Assembly (NCBI GenBank): GCA_965267485.1
Contig: OZ254080.1
Location: forward strand, 2,232,001-2,296,000
Source of the DNA: JANQJA01 sp965267485
GTDB lineage: Bacteria > Pseudomonadota > Gammaproteobacteria > Pseudomonadales > Azotimanducaceae
Direction: 5' to 3'
Length of the DNA stretch: 64,000 nt
The notes beneath the pieces were generated by a model that did no database searches, had not been told where the DNA came from, and worked only from the letters and a program-made list of their open reading frames with translations. The position numbers and the translations under genes were made by a program. Numbering within the stretch: the first letter of the stretch is position 1; every line of letters starts with the position of its first letter. Positions 1 through 8,400 of this stretch are shown here, piece after piece.

Positions 1-865
1 CGGTCGCGTCGAGCAGGTGTAGTGCCGGCAGCCCTTCGGTGGCAGCGACCTTGAACAGTGTTCCCTGCCGTTCGCGCTCGACACGCTCACTCACTTCAGG
101 CTTCTTCTTCGGCGCTGCCTCGATCTTGACTTCCGGACGGCTGAGATTGCGCTCAACCTGGGCTTCCAGCGCGGCACGGCGATGCTCCGTGCTCTGGCGA
201 ACTTCTTCCCGCTCCGTCTTCCATTGACGGAATCTCAGCCACTGGTGGCGAGCGTGCTCGACACCCATCAGGAAGTAACGGCCGGTTCGATCCATGACAG
301 CAAGCCAGGAGATGCCGGTGAATGCGGTCAGACCGAACAGGAACACGGCGAGAAATATCAACGTTGTGCCCACGTAGCTGAAGCCCGAGACGAGCATCGT
401 CGTCAGCTCATTGCCGAGCACGCCGCCACTGCCTTCGCGAAGGCCGGTACCGGCATCATAGAAGTGCATTGCGGCGAGTCCGCAGCCGGCCGCGATCGTC
501 AGCAGGAAGCCGCTGAACCGGAAGCCGAGAATCATCCAGCTGAACTCACGGCGCCGTTCGCGAAACATCTGGATTGCCTGCCAGGCGAGCATCAGCGGGA
601 ACAGAAAGGCGAGAAACCCGAAAAGGAACAGCATGACGTCGGCGATCCAGGCACCACTGCGACCGACCAGGTTCCTGACCTGTTCATGATCGCCCGTATA
701 GCTCCAGCCCGGGTCAGCCGGATCGTAGCTGACGAGCGCCAGCATCAGGTAAATACAGACTGCGACGAGCGCGATCAGTCCGCCTTCCCGCAGCCGCGGA
801 ATGACATGCTCCGACAGTTCTGTACCGTCGGCTCGATCCTTTGCTTCGGCCTTGACTGACGCCAA
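1..865 (-). CDS. ftsK: DNA translocase FtsK, N-terminal part (cut by left window edge)
   Basis: FtsK is the septal DNA pump that clears and resolves the chromosome terminus at division. About 288 N-terminal codons are visible on the minus strand and the frame stays open to base 1. The translation has several hydrophobic segments in the first ~190 residues (the FtsK membrane anchor), followed by a charged linker. The ATPase motor lies outside the window. I start it at a TTG at 865-863, preceded by a good GGAGA ribosome site; no ATG fits as well. Position next to trxB agrees with the E. coli ftsK-trxB-aat-infA-clpA block. Identity rests on the anchor architecture plus synteny. Confidence 0.85.
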   Translation of the reverse strand, partial: MASVKAEAKDRADGTELSEHVIPRLREGGLIALVAVCIYLMLALVSYDPADPGWSYTGDHEQVRNLVGRSGAWIADVMLFLFGFLAFLFPLMLAWQAIQMFRERRREFSWMILGFRFSGFLLTIAAGCGLAAMHFYDAGTGLREGSGGVLGNELTTMLVSGFSYVGTTLIFLAVFLFGLTAFTGISWLAVMDRTGRYFLMGVEHARHQWLRFRQWKTEREEVRQSTEHRRAALEAQVERNLSRPEVKIEAAPKKKPEVSERVERERQGTLFKVAATEGLPALHLLDAT

Positions 866-1010
866 TCCCGTCTCCTTCGATTTTCTTTAGGAATCAAACC
901 CTTACATCATATATTGATAACGATTGCGTATAAACCGTTTTGTCGTGCCAGCTATCTCAACGAGTCTGCCTGAGGTATCATGCGACGCTTTTCGGGAGAC
1001 AGGAAGCATC

Positions 1011-1301
1011 ATGGCAGGACCTTCGCAACCATCGGTCACGGATGAGGTCTGGGACGACGATCGCGTCAGGAGTTTTCTTGCGCTGGAGCCCTATGGTGAC
1101 GAGTCGGCAGACTTCCATGTCCTGCTCAAGGCTTACCGGGGTATGCGCCCAGACGACTTCGAGCGCTTCCTGGGCTTCTATGTGGAGAGCGGGCGAGATA
1201 TCGATGCCCGTGACAAACAGGGGCGAACGCTCTGGGATATCATCGCTGCGCACCGGCAGGGTCAGGACTTCATTGCCGTCAAGGAGAAGATTTCCGGCTA
1301 G
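1011..1301 (+). CDS. Conserved hypothetical protein, PA4642-like family
   Basis: This is a 96-residue soluble protein with no signal peptide or membrane segment. It resembles a small family I remember from Pseudomonas (PA4642-like) of unknown function. The core HVLLKAYRGMRPDDFERFLGF at residues ~36-56 followed by GRDI and DKQGRTL suggests a short helical, ankyrin-like fold. The ATG at 1011 follows AGGAAGC and begins where the family usually begins; the frame is open upstream to 924 but that extension looks like leader. It is divergent from ftsK, in the place where E. coli carries lrp. Function unknown. Confidence 0.7.
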   Translation: MAGPSQPSVTDEVWDDDRVRSFLALEPYGDESADFHVLLKAYRGMRPDDFERFLGFYVESGRDIDARDKQGRTLWDIIAAHRQGQDFIAVKEKISG

Positions 1302-1338
1302 TGCAAGCCTTTTAATTTCAATAGATTAGACGAGAAAA

Positions 1339-1362
1339 GTGAATATTTTTCGAGATATTCAC
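1339..1362. promoter_or_regulatory. Perfect 8-bp dyad upstream of trxB
   Basis: GTGAATAT at 1339-1346 and ATATTCAC at 1355-1362 form a perfect inverted repeat with an 8-nt spacer, 33 bases before the trxB start in a locally AT-rich gap. It could be an operator for a dimeric repressor or activator, or an mRNA hairpin. The two arms are visible in the sequence; the function is inference. Confidence 0.4.
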
Positions 1363-1394
1363 CCGGGTCGCCCTCTTAACATTCGCGAGTCTTC

Positions 1395-2348
1395 ATGCAG
1401 GAAATCCATCACAATCTCATCATTCTGGGGTCCGGCCCGGCCGGATTCTCCGCCGCGATCTATGCGGCCCGCGCCAACCTCAATCCGGTCGTCATTACCG
1501 GTATAGAGACCGGCGGACAACTCACGACGACGACGGATGTCGACAACTGGCCCGGTGACGTCGAAGGGCTGCAGGGCCCCGACCTGATGGTTCGGATGCA
1601 GCAGCATGCGGAACGCTTCGAAACAGAGATCGTCTACGATCACATCAATCGTGCCGAACTGGACCTTCGTCCGTTCCGGCTTCACGGTGACAACGCGGTC
1701 TATACCTGTGACGCCCTGATCATTGCGACCGGCGCATCCGCACGATATCTCGGCCTGCCCTCTGAAGAGGCGTTCAAGGGCAAGGGCGTGAGCGCCTGTG
1801 CAACGTGCGATGGCTTTTTCTACAAGAAACAGCGGGTTGCCGTCATCGGCGGCGGCAATACGGCGCTCGAGGAGGCGCTGTATCTCTCGAATATCGCCAG
1901 CGAGGTCATCATGGTTCATCGCCGCGACAAGTTCCGTGGCGAGAAGATTCTCCAGGACAAGGTACTCGAAAAGGAGAACATCCAGGTGCAGTGGAACAGT
2001 GTCCTCGAAGAGGTGCTGGGTGACGACATGGGTGTTACCGGCATGCGGATTCGCAATGTCGAGAACGGCGAGACCACCGAGTTCGAGCTTCAGGGCGTGT
2101 TCATCGCGATCGGCCACGACCCGAATACGGGCATCTTCAAGGGCCAACTGGACATGCGCGACGGCTACATCACGATTCGCTCCGGTCTGAGCGGCAATGT
2201 CACGGCGACCAGCATCCCGGGCGTGTTTGCTGCCGGCGATGTGGCTGATCAGATCTATCGCCAGGCGGTCACATCCGCCGGGTTCGGCTGCATGGCGGCG
2301 CTCGACGCCGAGAAGTACCTGGACGAGATCAGCGAGCACGTCGCCTGA
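1395..2348 (+). CDS. trxB: Thioredoxin reductase TrxB
   Basis: NADPH-dependent FAD enzyme that re-reduces thioredoxin in the cytoplasm. The 317-residue length is normal for the low-molecular-weight bacterial type. Visible motifs are the FAD-binding GSGPAG at residues 12-17, the redox-active CATC at 135-138, and the NADPH-binding GGGNTALEEA near 152-161. A GDV motif near the C-terminus completes the FAD site. It ends 9 bases before aat and probably shares its transcript. In E. coli trxB sits in the same block, with cydDC between it and aat; those genes are absent here. Confidence 0.97.
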   Translation: MQEIHHNLIILGSGPAGFSAAIYAARANLNPVVITGIETGGQLTTTTDVDNWPGDVEGLQGPDLMVRMQQHAERFETEIVYDHINRAELDLRPFRLHGDNAVYTCDALIIATGASARYLGLPSEEAFKGKGVSACATCDGFFYKKQRVAVIGGGNTALEEALYLSNIASEVIMVHRRDKFRGEKILQDKVLEKENIQVQWNSVLEEVLGDDMGVTGMRIRNVENGETTEFELQGVFIAIGHDPNTGIFKGQLDMRDGYITIRSGLSGNVTATSIPGVFAAGDVADQIYRQAVTSAGFGCMAALDAEKYLDEISEHVA

Positions 2349-2357
2349 GCCCCTGCC

Positions 2358-3071
2358 ATGGGCACCATTGCCTGGCTTGATCCTGAAGACCCGGGGTTCC
2401 CCTCGCCCGAGACCGCGCTGCGGGATCCCAACGGATTGCTTGCGGTTGGCGGTGATCTGTCAGTCGAGCGCCTGCTCTGCGCCTATCGCAGCGGCGTATT
2501 CCCCTGGTACGAGGCCGGCCAGCCACTGCTCTGGTGGTCGCCCTCCCCCCGCTGCGTGCTCTTTCCTGACCGGTTTCGCCCCAGCCGCAGTCTGGCCCGC
2601 CGGCTCAGGCGAAACGAGTTCGACGTTCGCCTCGATACGGCCTTCGGCGATGTTGTCGACGGCTGCAGCGCGCCTCGCGACGCCGAGGGCGGGACGTGGA
2701 TCACGCCGGAGATGCGAGCGGCCTATGTCGAACTCCACCAACTTGGCTACGCCCACTCAATCGAAACCTGGCAGGAGGGTGAACTCGTCGGCGGCCTGTA
2801 TGGCGTCAGCCTCGGCAAACTCTTTTTCGGTGAGTCGATGTTTCACCGTGCAACGGATGCATCCAAGGTGGCATTTGCGTGGTTATGCCGCCTGATGAAC
2901 GAGCATGACGGCCCGCTGATTGATTGCCAGATCGAGAACGAACATCTGAACCGGCTCGGTGCCGAGTTGATGGATCGCGACGAGTTCCTCGGCTATCTGG
3001 ATCGCTTTGCGGTGGATTCTGTGCCAGCGATCCCATGGTCGCAGATGCAGGGCAGCCTCGGTCCGTGGTAG
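2358..3071 (+). CDS. aat: Leucyl/phenylalanyl-tRNA--protein transferase Aat
   Basis: Transfers Leu or Phe from charged tRNA onto proteins with N-terminal Lys or Arg, creating N-degrons that ClpS delivers to ClpAP. The 237-residue length is typical. The family core is clear: FPWYEAGQPLLWWSPSPR near residues 50-67, GTWITPEMRAAY near 110-121 and GGLYGVSLGKLFFGESMF near 145-162. It lies 9 bases after trxB and 33 bases before bpt, and close to the recognition components ClpS and ClpA at 4.2-7.0 kb. Confidence 0.97.
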   Translation: MGTIAWLDPEDPGFPSPETALRDPNGLLAVGGDLSVERLLCAYRSGVFPWYEAGQPLLWWSPSPRCVLFPDRFRPSRSLARRLRRNEFDVRLDTAFGDVVDGCSAPRDAEGGTWITPEMRAAYVELHQLGYAHSIETWQEGELVGGLYGVSLGKLFFGESMFHRATDASKVAFAWLCRLMNEHDGPLIDCQIENEHLNRLGAELMDRDEFLGYLDRFAVDSVPAIPWSQMQGSLGPW

Positions 3072-3104
3072 CGTAAAACCTGAACTCAGGGAAATCGGGC
3101 CATC

Positions 3105-3818
3105 GTGACCTCTCTCTCGGAACTTCGATTTTTCACAACGCCGGCGCATGACTGCAGCTACCTCGAAGGGCAGGAAGCCATCACGCTGTTTGCCGATCCG
3201 CTCGCGAAGATCGATACAAAACTCTACTCGGCACTCTCGGAAGTCGGCTTCCGGCGCAGCGGCAATCACATCTACCGACCGTATTGCCAATCCTGTTCGG
3301 CCTGCATTCCGGTTCGGGTGCCGGTTGCGCGCTTTGCGCGAGCGCGAAGACACCGGCGCATCTGGAACCGCAACGACGACCTCACCGTGACGCGCATGGC
3401 ACCGGTGCTGACCGACGAAAACTTTGCCCTGTACGAGCGCTACATCAACACGCGGCACGCCGATGGCGATATGTACCCCGCCGATCTCGACCAGTTTCGA
3501 TCCTTTCTGGTGGAGGGGCGCCCGGAAGCGGTCTTTTTCGAGTTCCGGGACAGCGAGGGTACGCTGGTCGCGGTTTCGGTCGTCGATGAACTCGTGGACG
3601 GGCTGTCGGCGATATACACGTTCTTCGACCCCGATGACACCCGCCGCAGCCTCGGCGTTTTCGCCGTGCTCTGGCTCATCGAGTTCGGGCGGCGTGAGCA
3701 GTTCTCCCACGTGTATCTGGGCTACTGGATCAAGCAATGCCAGAAGATGAGCTACAAGACCGACTACAAGCCGCTCGAAATGTTTGTCAACAACCACTGG
3801 GTTGCAGTCGTCGACTAG
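3105..3818 (+). CDS. bpt: Aspartate/glutamate leucyltransferase Bpt (arginyltransferase family)
   Basis: Adds Leu to proteins with N-terminal Asp or Glu, the second tag-writing arm of the bacterial N-degron pathway. 237 residues, matching the bacterial Ate/Bpt family. The N-terminal domain shows the cysteine-rich YCQSCSACIPVRVPV near residues 61-75, and the C-terminal acyltransferase domain shows IYTFFDPD and YLGYWIKQCQKMSYK. The start is GTG at 3105; no better ATG is available. It follows aat directly. Aat, Bpt, ClpA and ClpS within 4 kb is a functional cluster. Confidence 0.95.
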   Translation: MTSLSELRFFTTPAHDCSYLEGQEAITLFADPLAKIDTKLYSALSEVGFRRSGNHIYRPYCQSCSACIPVRVPVARFARARRHRRIWNRNDDLTVTRMAPVLTDENFALYERYINTRHADGDMYPADLDQFRSFLVEGRPEAVFFEFRDSEGTLVAVSVVDELVDGLSAIYTFFDPDDTRRSLGVFAVLWLIEFGRREQFSHVYLGYWIKQCQKMSYKTDYKPLEMFVNNHWVAVVD

Positions 3819-3824
3819 CCGCCT

Positions 3825-3853
3825 TTGATATGCCCACGGCGTTAGGGCAAAAT
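3825..3853 (+). promoter_or_regulatory. Candidate sigma70 promoter for infA
   Basis: TTGATA at 3825-3830 and CAAAAT at 3848-3853 are separated by exactly 17 bases, with infA starting 44 bases further on after a GAGGA ribosome site. It lies just after the bpt stop and would allow infA to be expressed independently. Confidence 0.5.
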
Positions 3854-3896
3854 GCGCACCTTCTTACGCGCGGGTATGCGCATATTTGAGGAATGA

Positions 3897-4112
3897 ATGG
3901 CGAAAGAAGAAGCGATCCAGATGACCGGTACCGTGGTCGACACGCTCCCCAACACGATGTTTCGTGTCGAGCTTGAGAACGGTCACGTCGTCACGGCACA
4001 CATCTCCGGCAAGATGCGAAAGAACTACATCAAGATTCTGACGGGCGACAAGGTCAAGGTCGAAGTCACGCCTTACGATCTGACCAAGGGCCGTATTACT
4101 TTCCGCGAATAG
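3897..4112 (+). CDS. infA: Translation initiation factor IF-1
   Basis: Small OB-fold protein that binds the 30S A-site during initiation. The 71 residues span the whole family length, with the conserved stretches MTGTVVDTLPNTMF, HISGKMRKNYI, GDKVKVEVTPYDL and the C-terminal KGRITFR. The ATG follows GAGGA at ideal spacing. In E. coli infA is followed by tRNA serW before clpA; here the 65-base gap to clpA holds only a hairpin. Confidence 0.98.
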   Translation: MAKEEAIQMTGTVVDTLPNTMFRVELENGHVVTAHISGKMRKNYIKILTGDKVKVEVTPYDLTKGRITFRE

Positions 4113-4169
4113 CCTTCCGATTTTCGTGCGGGCCGCGAGTGCCCGACGCCTGAAAGCTCTCCGACTGAC

Positions 4170-4192
4170 GCGCCCGCTTATGCGGGCGCTTT
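4170..4192 (+). terminator. Hairpin terminator candidate after infA, overlapping the clpA stop
   Basis: GCGCCCGC (4170-4177), loop TTAT, GCGGGCGC (4182-4189), then TTT: a perfect 8-bp GC stem with a short T run on the plus strand. The loop contains the clpA stop codon read on the minus strand, so the stem also covers the last clpA codons. The T run is short, so termination may be inefficient. Confidence 0.5.
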
Positions 4193-6445
4193 CGACGGCT
4201 CTTCAATATCCAGCACGATGTCATCGTCCTTCACCCGGACATGCACCACACCACCGCCGTTGGCCAGCTTGCCGAAGAGAATGTCTTCAGCGAGTTCCTT
4301 CTTGATCTTCGACTGAATGAGGCGCTGCATCGGGCGTGCGCCCAGCTTCTCATCGTAGCCGTGAACGGCCAGCCACTGGCGGGCTTCCTCATCCACATCC
4401 AGCGTGACCTTCTTCTCATCGAGCTGGACCTGGACTTCGACCAGGAACTTGTCGACGACGGTCTTGATGACTTCCGGGTCGAGGCTGTTGAACTGGATGA
4501 TCGAGTCGAGCCGGTTCCGGAATTCGGGGGTGAACATCTTCTTGAGGGCTTCCATGCCGTCTGAAGAGTGATCCTGGCTCTGGAAACCGATGGACGACCG
4601 TCCCATCTCCTGGGCCCCGGCGTTTGTCGTCATGATGAGCACGACGTTGCGGAAGTCGGCCGCGCGTCCGTTGTTGTCGGTCAATGTGCCGTGGTCCATC
4701 ACCTGCAGCAGCAGGTTGAACACGTCCGGATGCGCCTTTTCGATTTCGTCAAGCAGCAGGACGCAGTGCGGGTGTTTGGTGATTTCCTCGGTGAGCAGAC
4801 CGCCCTGGTCGTAGCCGACGTATCCCGGCGGTGCACCGATCAGGCGCGACACGGTGTGGCGCTCCATGTACTCGGACATGTCGAACCGGACCATTTCCAC
4901 GCCCATGATACGGGCGAGCTGTCGGCAGACCTCGGTCTTGCCCACACCGGTCGGGCCGGCGAACAGGAAAGATCCGATCGGCTTGTCGCCGTCACGGAGG
5001 CCGGCACGCGACAGCTTGATTGCGCTGGACATCGTATCGATGGCTTCGTCCTGCCCGAAGATCACCATCTTCAGGTTCTTGTCGAGATCACGCAGTGCTT
5101 CCTTGTCGGACGCAGAGACGCTGCTCGGCGGAATGCGTGCAATCTTGGCAACCATTTTCTCGACGTCCGACACGCTGATCTGCTTCTTGCGCTTGGACGG
5201 TGGCTGCAGCTGCTGGTACGCACCCACCTCGTCGATGACGTCAATCGCCTTGTCGGGCATGTAACGGTCGTTGATGTACTTGCTCGCCAGTTCACTCGCG
5301 GCGCGCAAGGCGCGGTCGGTGTACTTCAGGTGGTGGTGTTCCTCGAAGCGGGTCTTGAGCCCCTTCAGAATCTGATAGGTGTCTTCGACGCTGGGTTCCG
5401 TCACGTCGATCTTCTGGAATCGGCGCGACAGTGCGCGATCCTTGTCAAAGATCCCACGGTACTCCTGATAGGTGGTGGAGCCCATGCAGCGAATCTCGCC
5501 GGAGGCCAGCAGCGGCTTCAGCAGGTTCGATGCATCCATGACGCCGCCGGAGGCAGCACCGGCACCAATGATCGTATGGATTTCGTCGATAAAGAGAATC
5601 TGGTTTTCCTTGCGGGTCAACTCCGCCAGCAGCGTCTTGAGACGTTTCTCGAAGTCGCCCCGGTACTTTGTGCCGGCGAGCAGCGCGCCCATGTCGAGCG
5701 AATATACCGTGCTCTCGGCGATGACCTCGGGCACCTCGCCGTCGACGATCTTCTTTGCGAGGCCCTCGGCGATGGCCGTCTTGCCCACGCCGGACTCGCC
5801 AACGAGCAACGGGTTGTTCTTGCGGCGTCGCGACAGGATCTGAATGACGCGCTCGATCTCGTCCTCACGCCCGACGAGCGGGTCGATGGTGCCCTTGCGG
5901 GCCTGTTCGTTCAGGTTCGTCGCGAAATTCTCGAGCGGACTCGGGTTGCCCTCTTCATCCGTGCCGTCTTCGTCGACGTTACCGAGGTTCTCGGCCTCGT
6001 CACCACCTGCGACCTTGGGCGTCCCGTGCGCGATGTAATTCACGACATCGATGCGGTTGATGTCCTGCTGCTTAAGGATGTAGACGGCGTGGGATTCCTG
6101 CTCACTGAAGATGGCGACCAGCACATTGGCGCCCGTGACTTCCTTTTTGCCACTGCTCTGGACGTGGAACACGGCTCGCTGGAGCACGCGCTGGAATCCG
6201 AGTGTCGGCTGTGTCTCGCGATCGGTTTCGTTCTTGGGAATCAGCGGTGTCGTTGCATCCAGAAACTCGGTGAGTTCCGTCCGGAGCTTGTCGATATCTG
6301 CGCCGCAGGCGCGCAGAACCTCCGCCGCAACGGCGTTGTCGAGAAGTGCCAGTAGCAGGTGCTCCACAGACATCAATTCGTGTCGTTTGGCCCGGGCATC
6401 CTTGAACGCCAGGTTGAGGGTTACTTCGAGGTCTCTGCTAAGCAT
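4178..6445 (-). CDS. clpA: ATP-dependent Clp protease ATP-binding subunit ClpA
   Basis: Hexameric AAA+ unfoldase that feeds ClpP and receives N-degron substrates from ClpS. From the chosen ATG at 6445 it is 755 residues, close to E. coli ClpA. Order: N-domain double Clp repeat (1-~150), acidic linker, AAA1 with Walker A GESGVGKT and Walker B ILFIDEIH, AAA2 with Walker A GPTGVGKTE and Walker B VLLLDEIEKAH, then the ClpB-D2-like small domain. The frame is open 10 codons upstream, but MLSRDLE matches the family start and has AGGA before it. It is 129 bases downstream of clpS on the same strand. No clpP is in the window. Confidence 0.97.
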   Translation of the reverse strand: MLSRDLEVTLNLAFKDARAKRHELMSVEHLLLALLDNAVAAEVLRACGADIDKLRTELTEFLDATTPLIPKNETDRETQPTLGFQRVLQRAVFHVQSSGKKEVTGANVLVAIFSEQESHAVYILKQQDINRIDVVNYIAHGTPKVAGGDEAENLGNVDEDGTDEEGNPSPLENFATNLNEQARKGTIDPLVGREDEIERVIQILSRRRKNNPLLVGESGVGKTAIAEGLAKKIVDGEVPEVIAESTVYSLDMGALLAGTKYRGDFEKRLKTLLAELTRKENQILFIDEIHTIIGAGAASGGVMDASNLLKPLLASGEIRCMGSTTYQEYRGIFDKDRALSRRFQKIDVTEPSVEDTYQILKGLKTRFEEHHHLKYTDRALRAASELASKYINDRYMPDKAIDVIDEVGAYQQLQPPSKRKKQISVSDVEKMVAKIARIPPSSVSASDKEALRDLDKNLKMVIFGQDEAIDTMSSAIKLSRAGLRDGDKPIGSFLFAGPTGVGKTEVCRQLARIMGVEMVRFDMSEYMERHTVSRLIGAPPGYVGYDQGGLLTEEITKHPHCVLLLDEIEKAHPDVFNLLLQVMDHGTLTDNNGRAADFRNVVLIMTTNAGAQEMGRSSIGFQSQDHSSDGMEALKKMFTPEFRNRLDSIIQFNSLDPEVIKTVVDKFLVEVQVQLDEKKVTLDVDEEARQWLAVHGYDEKLGARPMQRLIQSKIKKELAEDILFGKLANGGGVVHVRVKDDDIVLDIEEPSKAPA

Positions 6446-6574
6446 CAAATAAGTCCTGCGCTTGTATCGCGACACGCGGGTGACGCGAGAATTACCACTA
6501 TCGAAACCAACTTTACTCCTTCATCGGTTGCGATGTTTAGTTGTTTGTTCCCCTTTCGTTATTGTTTTCTATTG

Positions 6575-6955
6575 TTATTCGACCGCTTCGACGTCGGACT
6601 GAAGCGGATGCTGGTTTTCCTGTGCGTACTGGTTGACCTGGGCTGACTTCGTCTCGGCGATGTCCCTCGTGAATATCCCGCAGGTCGCCTTGCCGGTGGT
6701 ATGCACGGCGAGCATGATCTGCGTCGCCTTCTCCCTGTCCATACTGAAGAACTTCTGCAGAACCTCAACCACAAATTCCATCGGTGTATAGTCGTCGTTC
6801 AGCAGAATGACCTTGTACATCGGTGGCTCTTTGAGTTTCGGTTTGGCCGGTGCCTCGATGACGCCGATGCCGCGATCGGCATCCGGGTTCTTGTCATCGT
6901 CGCTGGCACGGACGGTCGGCTGGAACCCGCAAGCGGGTTGGCTTGGCATCATCAT
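6575..6955 (-). CDS. clpS: ClpS adaptor protein
   Basis: Binds N-terminal Leu, Phe, Tyr or Trp and hands the substrate to ClpA. The folded core is unmistakable: MYKVILLNDDYTPMEFV, VLQKFFSMD, MLAVHTTGKATCGIFTRD and AETKSAQVN. The N-terminal segment before MYKV is longer (~45 residues) than in E. coli (~25) and is low-complexity and charged. The start is uncertain: three consecutive ATGs lie at 6955, 6952 and 6949, another is in frame at 6982, and none has a clear ribosome site. Divergent from cspD, as in E. coli. Confidence 0.93.
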   Translation of the reverse strand: MMMPSQPACGFQPTVRASDDDKNPDADRGIGVIEAPAKPKLKEPPMYKVILLNDDYTPMEFVVEVLQKFFSMDREKATQIMLAVHTTGKATCGIFTRDIAETKSAQVNQYAQENQHPLQSDVEAVE

Positions 6956-7133
6956 GGGAATATCGGGACAACCACGGAGCATTCAAGTGACCGGTCAATT
7001 TTATTTCAGTGAGCCACTCGTCGCCACCGCAGCGGCGAGAAAGTAACCGCGACAGGATTGCGGCCTCTCTTGACGGCAGCGACTGCCGGGTTCTACAGTA
7101 CATCAGGGAACAGTGAGCGCGTGTGTCGTAATC

Positions 7134-7367
7134 ATGCCAACTGGCCGCGTAAAGTGGTTCAATAACGCCAAAGGCTACGGCTTCATCCTGCCCGACGATG
7201 GCGGTGAAGATCACTTCGTCCATTATTCATCCATCCAGATGGACGGCTACAAGACGCTCAAGGCGGGCCAGCCGGTTTCCTACGAGGTGCTCGAGGGGCC
7301 AAAGGGCTGCCACGCCATCAATATCACACCGCTCGGTGACCCCGAAGACACCGCAGAAAGCGAATAG
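7134..7367 (+). CDS. cspD: Cold-shock-domain protein, CspD type
   Basis: Single-stranded nucleic-acid binding protein of about 77 residues. RNP1 and RNP2 are visible as KGYGFI and HFVHYSSI, after the family opening GRVKWFNNAKG. The matches to DDGGEDHFVHYSSIQMDGYKTLKAG, read in pieces, and its position divergent from clpS indicate CspD, which in E. coli inhibits replication in stationary phase. The ATG at 7134 gives the family-like N-terminus. A GTG at 7113 has the better ribosome site (AGGGA) and would add 7 residues. Confidence 0.93.
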   Translation: MPTGRVKWFNNAKGYGFILPDDGGEDHFVHYSSIQMDGYKTLKAGQPVSYEVLEGPKGCHAINITPLGDPEDTAESE

Positions 7368-7382
7368 CGAGCCCGCGCGCCG

Positions 7383-7934
7383 ATGGCGCGAATCATTCTT
7401 TTCAACAAGCCCTGGGGCGTCCTCAGCCAGTTCCGCGCGGACAGCGAGCGGACGCTGGCCGATTACATTGACGTGCCCGGCGTCTATCCCGCAGGCCGCC
7501 TCGACAAGGACTCGGAGGGCCTCCTGCTGCTCACGGACGACGGCGCGCTGCAGGCGAGGATTTCCTCACCGAAATTCAAGCTCCCCAAGACATACTGGGT
7601 TCAGGTCGAGGGAGAGGTGACCGGCGCTGCCCTGCAGGCCCTCGCGAGCGGGGTCGATCTGAACGACGGCCCGACGCGTCCCGCCAGGGTTCGCCGGATG
7701 GATGATCCGGGACTGCCGGCCCGCGAACCGCCGATCCGTGTGCGGGCGTCGATTCCCACGAGCTGGATCGAACTCACGATCTCCGAAGGCCGTAACCGAC
7801 AGGTGCGGCGGATGACAGCCAGCGTGGGGAATCCGACCCTGCGACTGTTCAGGGCGTCGGTCGGCAACTGGCGATGTGAGGGCCTTGCACCGGGGGAGTG
7901 GCGCAGCGAGGTGGTTCACCTGCCCCGCCGATGA
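7383..7934 (+). CDS. rluE: 23S rRNA pseudouridine synthase RluE
   Basis: RsuA/RluE-family pseudouridine synthase; RluE modifies U2457 of 23S rRNA. 183 residues, lacking the N-terminal S4 domain, as in RluE. The catalytic Asp is D41 in PAGRLDKDSEGLLLLT. Other family blocks are FNKPWGVLSQF (residues 7-17), PKTYWVQVEGE and the C-terminal EGRNRQVRRM. It ends seven bases before the convergent moaE. In E. coli rluE directly precedes nudJ; here moaCDE is inserted between them. Confidence 0.93.
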   Translation: MARIILFNKPWGVLSQFRADSERTLADYIDVPGVYPAGRLDKDSEGLLLLTDDGALQARISSPKFKLPKTYWVQVEGEVTGAALQALASGVDLNDGPTRPARVRRMDDPGLPAREPPIRVRASIPTSWIELTISEGRNRQVRRMTASVGNPTLRLFRASVGNWRCEGLAPGEWRSEVVHLPRR

Positions 7935-7941
7935 GCGGTGG

Positions 7942-8400
7942 TCAGGATTTCTCCCAGGCCTTTGCTGTCTCAACGTCGCTGTCGCGAGTCTCCAGCCAGC
8001 GGTCACCGTCCAGGGTGTGCTCCTTCTTCCAGAAGGTTGCCCGCGTCTTCAGGTAGTCGATTATGTATTCGCAGGCATCGAACGCGTCGCCGCGATGGCG
8101 GCTGGCCACGCCAACGAAGACAATCTGGTCGGCAGGATAGAGTTGACCGACCCGGTGGATCACCGTCGCGCCGAGCACGCGCCAGCGGGTTTCCGCCTCC
8201 AGCATGATCGTCAGCAACTGCTTCTCGGTCATGCCCGGATAGTGTTCCAGATACAGCGCGCTTACCTCATCGTCGTCGTTGACATCGCGAACCACACCCA
8301 CGAACGTCGCAATGCCGCCGATGTCGCTGGCCGCCGATTGCAGCAGTCGCGTCTCAGCGCCAACGTCGAAATCGTCTTCCTGAACCAGGATCCTTCGCAC
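7942..8400 (-). CDS. moaE: Molybdopterin synthase catalytic subunit MoaE
   Basis: Forms the molybdopterin dithiolene by transferring sulfur from MoaD thiocarboxylate to precursor Z. 152 residues with GGIATFVGVVRD, LEHYPGMTEKQL, HRVGQLYPAD and the lysine-bearing WKKEHT near residues 126-131. The start is GTG at 8400, one base after the moaD stop, with GGGAGG upstream inside moaD. Last gene of a moaC-moaD-moaE operon. Confidence 0.95.
   Translation of the reverse strand: MRRILVQEDDFDVGAETRLLQSAASDIGGIATFVGVVRDVNDDDEVSALYLEHYPGMTEKQLLTIMLEAETRWRVLGATVIHRVGQLYPADQIVFVGVASRHRGDAFDACEYIIDYLKTRATFWKKEHTLDGDRWLETRDSDVETAKAWEKS

Noticed and set aside
182..859. 225-codon frame on the plus strand
   Set aside because: Antisense shadow of the ftsK N-terminus; the minus-strand translation has the FtsK membrane anchor.
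910..950. Fur-box-like AT-rich stretch between ftsK and the PA4642-like gene
   Set aside because: Only partial match to GATAATGATAATCATTATC (GATAACGATT seen); more likely just promoter AT content.
4113..4177. A tRNA (serW in E. coli) between infA and clpA
   Set aside because: Only 65 bases with a terminator hairpin; no cloverleaf or T-loop sequence.
4568..6355. 595-codon frame on the plus strand
   Set aside because: Antisense of clpA, whose AAA+ motifs are complete.
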